Notes under the pieces: model-generated | What the model saw: the letters and a program-made list of their open reading frames with translations, nothing else | Told to the model about the DNA's origin: nothing | Databases searched by the model: none | Source of the DNA: Lactuca virosa | Taxonomy: Eukaryota > Streptophyta > Magnoliopsida > Asterales > Asteraceae | DNA: 64,000 bases | Direction of reading: 5' to 3' | Assembly (NCBI GenBank): GCA_928212115.1 | Contig: CAKMRJ010004445.1 | Span: 82,855,298-82,919,297 of the forward strand | Made by a program: the position numbers and the translations under genes | Shown: positions 57,698 to 64,000 of the stretch, piece by piece | How the letters are laid out: each line of letters opens with the position of its first letter | Numbering within the stretch: position 1 is the first letter of the stretch

Positions 57698-59060
57698 AAA
57701 AAAAGAAAAAATAGAAAAAGAAATTTATAAAATTTTCAAAACAAAAATCCAAAAATATGTCGTTATAGTTTTTTCGTTTGTAGGTGTTACTTGGGAAGTG
57801 ATATTAAGAATGAGTGATAACGGGCAGTTTAAACAAGTGTAAGGTACCAAAGCTGAATTGTCTAGACTCTGTGTTCAATGTGGTTGTAGGCACGAAGGAT
57901 TCAAAAGGACTAGACATAGATTGACATTGAAAGGACATGACAGTGTGGACTTAGATAGTTTCATTTGGACTGACCATACGGCGCTCAAATAGATTGAGCA
58001 GTGAGACAAACAAGGGAGCCTGTGAGATACATTAAATTCATATGTATCTAGAACTGTGGCTTAACATTTCCTCGATGTATAGACTCATGTCCTTAATTCC
58101 GGTACTAATAAGGCGACTGGGGGGTTCTGATAAAGTAGGTATGTAGGAAATTATTTTCTTGCTTTCTATCTGTCAGTCATATGTTGCCTGCTTTGCGCGA
58201 TTGGAACATATCCGACCTGGAATGCAACATATGTAACTCTATTTCTATGAACCTTCTTATCTATGCAATTATTTCTATCTGTTAGCCATATGATGTCTCC
58301 TCTGTGCGATTGGAAACGATCCGACCTGGAACACAACATATGCAACATTCTACCTCTCAATCCCTCTATTCTGGTTAGTCATATGTTATCCCTCTGCGTG
58401 ATTGGAAGAGATCCGACCTGGGTATACAACATATGCATTTCTAAATCTGACTTCTTTCTTAATAATTGTCTACTCACCTAAAGTAAGGAGTTCTTTGGAA
58501 GTTCTTGATTATCGGGGTATGTCGGGAAGTGGGGAAAATGTTCTAGTGCATCTACAATTGAACCATTTAAAAGGTTGTCTGTAGATCTCGCTGCTGAATT
58601 TAAGTGGACAACAATATTCTTGGTCGTCGTCAGCTAAATGGTCTATTTAGGAATATAGGTGCAATGTCTTGTCATGTATAATCTCTCCAACTTGTCAATA
58701 TCCTTCGTGTTTAACTGGACCACAATACCGATGATTGACCAAATCTATTCATGCAGGTGAGGTACTGAAAAACAAGTTAAGGCTGTTTCAAAACTTATGA
58801 TCCGAAAATGTTTAAATTTTAATTTTGAAGTGTGGTTAGTGTTATTTTTTATATTTTAATATTAATTTGTAGTTTTATTTTATTTTTAAAAAAAATTAGA
58901 TTTTGTTTGCATTGAAATTTTTAGTTTTTATTTTATTTTATTTTATTTTATTTTTAAGTCTTCAAAAGGTCTCATTTTTTTTAAAAAATGGAATTGAACT
59001 ATTTTTTAAGGAAGATTTGTATTTTGGGGTGAGGCCTAGCAAGTTTTTTTATGGGCCGAA
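57698..59060 (+). other. Copia-3 internal non-coding region; gag-pol absent
   Basis: No gag, protease, integrase or RT motif is seen between the LTR and the extra ORF, so either pol was deleted or this is a non-autonomous derivative. Holds three hairpin repeats (58176-58437) and A- or T-rich tracts (58800-58980). Confidence 0.7.
58176..58437. repeat. Three hairpin repeats (CATATGTTG...CAACATATG)
   Basis: Three copies (starts near 58176, 58284 and 58378), each with GTCATATGTT, a middle TGCG(C/T)GATTGGAA...ATCCGACCTGG, and CAACATATG. The ends of each unit are inverted copies of each other, so each can fold as a stem with a ~40-nt loop. Confidence 0.8.
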
Positions 59061-59074
59061 AACCCTAATTAGGG

Positions 59075-59083
59075 TATAAAAGG
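59075..59083 (+). promoter_or_regulatory. TATA box of the Copia-3 extra ORF
   Basis: TATAAAAGG in GGGTATAAAAGGAGGG, followed by a C/T-rich leader and an ATG-free stretch to a splice donor. It looks like a promoter independent of the LTR. Confidence 0.65.
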
Positions 59084-59238
59084 AGGGATTTTCGGTCTCC
59101 CCCTTCATTATACACGTTTTCCGCCGCAAACTCATTCCTTCTCTCTCTCTCGTTTATTCACGTTTGCTTCTCAAATCCCTTCACTCGATTCGTCATCTTT
59201 TGTGTGTTTAATCCAAAATTGTTCACTGGATCATCAAG

Positions 59239-59668
59239 GTAAGTGGATTGAGAGCACAGTGCATCAGGTGTAACATGATTTTGTTAAGTTTTTTCAGGTT
59301 TTTAGAAGTTAATCACGATTCTGACGGAAGTTCTTCGTCAAAATGGGGTTTTGGTTGTCGGTGAAGCGTTTTCGGCCGAAAACCCAAAATTCAAGGGTTT
59401 TGGTTTTACAGTGGGACGTTTTCGGCCACAAACCAAAATTTAAGGATTTTAGGTTTTCGTTGGGACGTTTTCGGCCGAAAACCCAATCCAACCGAAAACG
59501 GACAAAATAAATTAAACTTTGACCTTTTTTTTTTACCGAAATCAATTTAACTTTGACCAATATCAAAGCACAATTCAAGCCTTTTTGACTTTGACTGAAA
59601 TAAACGTTTTTAAGAAAATTAATTTACTTGTTTAATCTTGCTTTTCTCACTTGTCTCGTTTGATGCAG
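59239..59668 (+). other. Predicted 5'UTR intron of the extra ORF (430 nt)
   Basis: Donor CATCAAG|GTAAGT is near consensus; acceptor TTTGATGCAG|ACAAATGG lies four bases before the start codon. The intron is T-rich and carries GTTTTCGGCCGAAAAC palindromes at about 59370 and 59464 with a variant at 59417. Confidence 0.6.
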
Positions 59669-59672
59669 ACAA

Positions 59673-61759
59673 ATGGTTGATTTAAAATTTGTTGAAACTC
59701 ACAACGTTGTTGGATGTCTGTCTTATCCACCACTGAGCCATCAAGAGTTTAAGTCCATGGTTCATGGATTAAAGAACTGCAGGATCACTCATGCACTTCG
59801 AGCAAATCCTGTCATTTACAAAAATCTAGTGGGTGAATTTTGGGATAAAGCTTCTTTCAATAAAGCAGGAGTAGACGGATCATGCACGGTAGAATCAACT
59901 GTCAAGGGGGAGAAGATTATTGTGTCTGAACAAACCATTCGGGAAGTTCTTCAATTTGGAGATCAGCCAAGTTCCCCGACTGAAAGTCCTGCTACTCAAA
60001 TTAGGGAGGTTCTTTAAAGAATGGGATATGAAGGAACGTTTCCTCCAACCTTGAAGAAGTTACTCCCTCCCTACTGGAGTTTCCTTGGTCACACTTTCGT
60101 GATATGTATTTCAGACAGGAAAGGGGGAGCGGATGAGATCTCCCAGTCATCTACGGGTGCCATTGTTGCTCTGGTCATGGATTTGGACTTCAATTTTTCA
60201 AAACTTGTGTTCAATGAGATGAAGAGCAACCTATAATGGAAAAAGAAGGATGTATACTTGATGTACCCAAGGTTTCTATAAATGATCTTTGATGATCAAT
60301 ATCCCGATTTGGAAGGGAAAGGTGAAACTTTAGATATGAAATCCTTGGGTCCAAACACTTTTGGCTTGATGGAACAGAATCGAAAGGGCTCAAAGGTTGT
60401 GTTCAAGGGAACAATGCCTTTAGTAAAATTTGGAAGATTTGCTGAAATCGAAGAAGCTCTTCTACTTCAAGATTTTCCTGTTCATGAGCCTGAAGTTGTT
60501 CCTGTTGTTACTTCCCCTATGGCAATTGTGGCAGAGGAACATGTGCCTCTTCTTAATGTTGATGATGATGGTGATGATGATGTTGATGATGATGATGATG
60601 ATGATGATGAAGTAGAAGGGATTGATGAAGAGAGTGATGTACCGAGTTTTAATGATGAATATTTCACATTTGATTTTGAAGTGAGTGGTGATGACTTTCG
60701 TTTGTTTTTTGATATTGATGAAGTCAATGATGTTGTGAGTTCTCCAACTAAGACTGAGGAGATACTAACATTCTCAAGTTGCCAATTCAAACGCCCGCTC
60801 AGATGTCGGAGATTATAGCTTAATTAGATTCAACTCCAAGGATTCCTCCTCGAGCAGTTGCTACTCCAAACATTTCTCCATCTGAATGTGATCTTGATGA
60901 GTCTCATGCCTCCCAGCCGCCACTGAAACGAAAGCGTGTTGATCCTAGGCCAGGAGTGCTCATTAGGGAACAAACTCTACCAGCTCAACAACCAACTGCA
61001 ACCACTGGACCAGTCCAACCAATTCAAGTCGAGAGCCCAATTCTGGATGAGGGGCCTAGTTTTTCATCTTTTGAACCAAGTAGCTCTTCAGCTCCTGGTA
61101 TTTCTTCAACCCCTCTACCTGCGCATGATGCCGCCTCTGAAAGGCTTGCCAGGTTCCTTGCTCAAGAAAGTTTTAATCTTGCACCCAAAGGCAAAGTCAT
61201 ATCAATTTGTGTAGGGAGCTCCGATAATGAAGATCCAACAATTTTTGAGCTCAAGGAAGAAATTAGGGTTTTAAATCAAAAGCTTATTGAGAAAGATGTC
61301 TTGATTGGAACTCTGGATGTTAGAGTTTCTGAGCTAGAAAGAGAAAATGCTCAAAAGTCAAAACAGATTTCTGATCTGCAGCTAAATCTTGGTGCTCTTT
61401 CTGTTGGATACTTTGATTTGAGGAATAAGCTAATCAGTGAATTTGGTGACAAATTCAAGACATCTATCAACGAGCTTGATGAAGCTAATGCATCCCCAAG
61501 TGTACCTGCCACAACACCACAAGATATTCCTCGTCAGGCTAGTGCAACTCGTATTGTTGACCAAATAGATAATGAACCTGCTCATGCTGATCCCAGAGTA
61601 TTCTTGAAGCGATCTCAGAGGAAAGTGAAAACTCAAGGAAAAGGTCAATTGCTTTTCATGAAAAATTCAGATCAAAATGTTCGTGGAGATCGACCTCAAC
61701 TAAGTACGGCGATCGGTAAAAGGAGATTCTCAACTAAGTACGGCGATCGGTCGGGTATT
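59673..61759 (+). pseudogene. Copia-3 extra ORF, 5' part (acidic, coiled coil; function unknown)
   Basis: Starts MVDLKFVETHNVVG. An N-terminal region of about 220 residues (HQEFKSMVHGLKNCRITHAL; EKIIVSEQTIREVLQFGD) resembles proteins often found next to Copia elements in Asteraceae genomes (memory, not searched). Then follow an Asp-rich stretch (60560-60610), Ser/Pro-rich sequence, a coiled coil (about 61240-61450, ELKEEIRVLNQKLIEKDVLI) and a basic tail. Stops at 60015, 60234 and 60279 keep the frame and each fits CAA to TAA. A frame shift near 60775 and a TAA at 60831 follow. gypsy-4 inserted after codon 61757-61759; the C-terminal part lies inverted at 39535-40146. Confidence 0.75.
61755..61759. 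other. 5-bp target duplication GTATT of gypsy-4
   Basis: Directly before the LTR start at 61760. Pairs with 40147-40151. Confidence 0.85.
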
Positions 61760-64000
61760 TGTGACAACCCGAAATTTTCATTTGTATAAACTCCGCAGTC
61801 AAGCACATCAAATAATGGTCAAATTCATCTCGGAACATTTTTGGCCGGTTTTAGGTCCGTTTGAGTATTTTTATTTTTAATTCGTAAAGCAAACAAAAAA
61901 AAGGAAGTATACTTTAGAGGTTGTCGTGCATCACGTAAATCTCAAAACTCCAAGAGTTTGGAGTTTACGGCCCCAAACATGGAGTTTACGGCCGTAAACT
62001 CTAAAGAGTATAAATATGACACTTAGTCATTTTTGACTCATTTTTCACTTCCTAGTTCAATAACACCCAAGTTTTTCTCTCAAGTATCATATCACTTTCC
62101 GTCAAATCCGCCAAAAATGTAAGTGTTTCCTTCCTTGGTTCGTTCATATAACACTTTATCTAGTGTTTTTACTCGATTTCATCCATGTCTTTTTTCTTAG
62201 ATCTCAAGTGTCCATGGAAATCTCCTCTTTTTCTTAGATCTTCAAGTGTTCATCAAAACACCAAGAACACCATAGTGTTTTTTTTTGACCCTTAAACACT
62301 CATTCGAGCTTCCTATAAGTAAGTACACTCCTCCTAACTAGTTGTTTGCTTGAAGACATGTTAAACCCTTGAAGAAACATCAAGATCCCCAAGAACACAT
62401 GTGGTTTAACGGTTTGGGGATCTCCCAAAACCGTAAACAAACCCACCCAAATGGTGTTTTGCTGCCCCTAACACCTTTAAGTGCTTGGATAAGGGCTAGA
62501 AACTTGCCTGCGTGAGCTGGAAAAACCAAAACACGAAAAGGTTGAGGCATACATGAGTTTAACGGCCGTAAACTCATGGGCTTACGACCGTAACCCACGT
62601 GTGTACGACCTTAAACTCTCAGGATGGTCCAAGGACCGTAAACTCCAATGAGGGGTATTTTTTTGTGCCCTAACCACTTCCTAAACCTTTGATTCGAACT
62701 TAGAACCCTTCCGTGTGAGATGTAGGACCTAAAAACAACCCAATGGCCCATTACCATGAGTTTTACGGCCATAAACTCATGGGGGAAATGGTCCCAGAAC
62801 CGTCAACCCATATGGTGCTACCATATGGGGAGTAAACTCCAATGTGAGGCCATACTCTGTTAAGATGCAACCCTTAGCACTCCTAGCACTTGAAACAAAG
62901 TGTTTTCATGTATTTGAGTGTCTTTACTTGCTTAATTAGTTATTAAATGACTAATTAGATACATAAATGTATCATTGCATGCTCAAAGGATCCGCGTGTG
63001 TGTTCAAAGTTCACTTGGACACTTAGCATCCTATACCACCCGTTCATCCAAATCACCCACTTTAGGTGAGTTCATACCCCTTAATCAACCTTTTTAAATG
63101 ATTTTAAATGCTTTTATGAGGGGGAATACAAGTTGAACTATAAAGTTATTTTAATCAACCATATGTTGATTATAACTGTATAGCAAAAATTTTCTGCATG
63201 TTAAACTGTTTTATCCAGCTAAAGGTTTCCAACTTTGTTTTCAAATCTCTTTTAAAGTACCAAGATCTCTTTTTAAATTACCAAGCTTTTATCAAAGTCT
63301 TTTAAACTTATATTCTTGATAGATTCATGTCTATATAGATATAGTTATATAAGTGGGTTTGAAGGACTTAGGACTGATAACCCGCTTTATTTCCTGTTCC
63401 TCGTTTGGTTGTGGACTTAGAGCATCCGGTTATTTTGTCCGAGTGTCGTTGAAGTCCTAGTTATATATTATGTATATCTGGTTAGATGTTAATGCTCTTA
63501 TTCCATTCAACACCTTTGGGTAGCAAAGGCATCTAGGTAACCTCTCGAGTAAACTATAATAGGTATAGTTTAGAACCAACCATAACTTTCATGAAGAGAA
63601 CTTAGTTATATCTATATTCTAAACACTTGTACTTTTAGTAAAAAGAAAGGTATATAGAAATCAAAAACACGAGATACATCCTCATGACACGGATTTCACC
63701 GTTGTCGAGCAGTAACCAGAGTCTCCTGGAGGGAGAGCGGGCATTGTGTGTATAGATCTATACGGGACAGACCATCCCACATCCTGACTGCTAGCTACAG
63801 TCCCGGCCGACCAAGCCAAGGGGTGACAAATGTCACATTCATTCTGACGCCAGCAGGTCGTCATGTTTACATCTGTCAATCAGTATGGTTACGAGTATCT
63901 TTACATTTACCTTATAATTCATGGCTTTAAGGTAATCAGTATTATCACGGTATTTTCTATATATGAAACCATCATAATATATTTTCCTAGTTATACACTA
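61760..64000 (+). repeat. 5' LTR of gypsy-4, running off the window
   Basis: TGTGACAACCCG onward, an inverted copy of 43247 down to about 41020. Differences include a local duplication around 62185-62245 (TTTTTCTTAGATCT repeated) and small indels. It has TTTACGGCCGTAAA palindromes (61960-62830) flanking TATAAATA at 62009. About 860 bp of the LTR should lie beyond the right edge. Confidence 0.92.
62009..62016 (+). promoter_or_regulatory. TATA box in gypsy-4 5' LTR
   Basis: TATAAATA, 9 bp after a complete GAGTTTACGGCCGTAAACTC palindrome (61982-62001). Confidence 0.7.

Noticed and set aside
60430..60790. Open frames rich in Met or Ser over the GAT-repeat region
   Set aside because: Other-frame readings of the Asp-rich stretch of the extra ORF.
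39135..64000. Inverted segmental duplication instead of an inversion
   Set aside because: Apart from the LTRs, the two halves share no internal sequence; they are complementary, not duplicate.

Overview
This is nuclear plant DNA: one intact intronless CC-NB-LRR resistance gene lies in a deep nest of LTR retrotransposons, small DNA transposons and old AT-rich spacer. The retroelement types, the dense ACTCG-N-CGAGT motif clusters and the extra coiled-coil ORF inside one Copia element suggest Asteraceae, most likely lettuce (Lactuca). That species guess is recalled knowledge, not a search result.

Layout. 1-4129: 5' part of a minus-strand Ty3/gypsy element (gypsy-1: gag, leader, PBS, 2.1-kb LTR). 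4130-6050: TA microsatellite and spacer with one exon-like remnant. 6051-9287: the NLR gene, minus strand. 9775-16370: an old terminal-inverted-repeat element holding a minus-strand Copia element (Copia-1, 183-bp LTRs), which itself holds a non-autonomous hAT element with a perfect 8-bp TSD. 16371-24190: spacer with degenerate tandem arrays, a second small hAT element and an LTR-like piece. 24200-39134: a decayed plus-strand gypsy (gypsy-2) whose RT-RNaseH-integrase segment occurs as about three head-to-tail units of about 2.09 kb; the first unit is interrupted by an 8.4-kb Copia element (Copia-2A, TSD GTAGC) that carries a 420-bp MULE-like MITE.

39135-64000 holds the main surprise. A Copia element (Copia-3) carrying an extra ORF was inserted in gypsy-2, and a gypsy with 3.1-kb LTRs (gypsy-4) was inserted in that extra ORF. 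The two halves of this nest now lie 18 kb apart in opposite orientation: 39135-43247 (minus) and 57418-64000 (plus). Target-site duplications match across the gap (GTATT on both sides for gypsy-4; TCATC/CCATC for Copia-3), and the extra ORF is in frame across it. The simplest reading is an inversion. Between the halves are a decayed gypsy-4 pol end, a second Copia-2 copy (Copia-2B, 45587-52324) with unmatched flanks and a damaged 3' LTR junction, and a gypsy fragment with its 3' LTR (gypsy-3, 52325-56968). Copia-2B is a candidate inversion breakpoint.

A recurring theme is that three gypsy LTR families each carry a different palindromic motif repeated next to the LTR TATA box (ACTCG-N-CGAGT, TTTACGGCCGTAAA, CACG-N-CGTG). 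The extra ORF of Copia-3 appears to have its own TATA box and a 5'UTR intron containing yet another palindrome. Apart from the NLR gene I see no intact host gene. No tRNA, rRNA or CRISPR was recognised.
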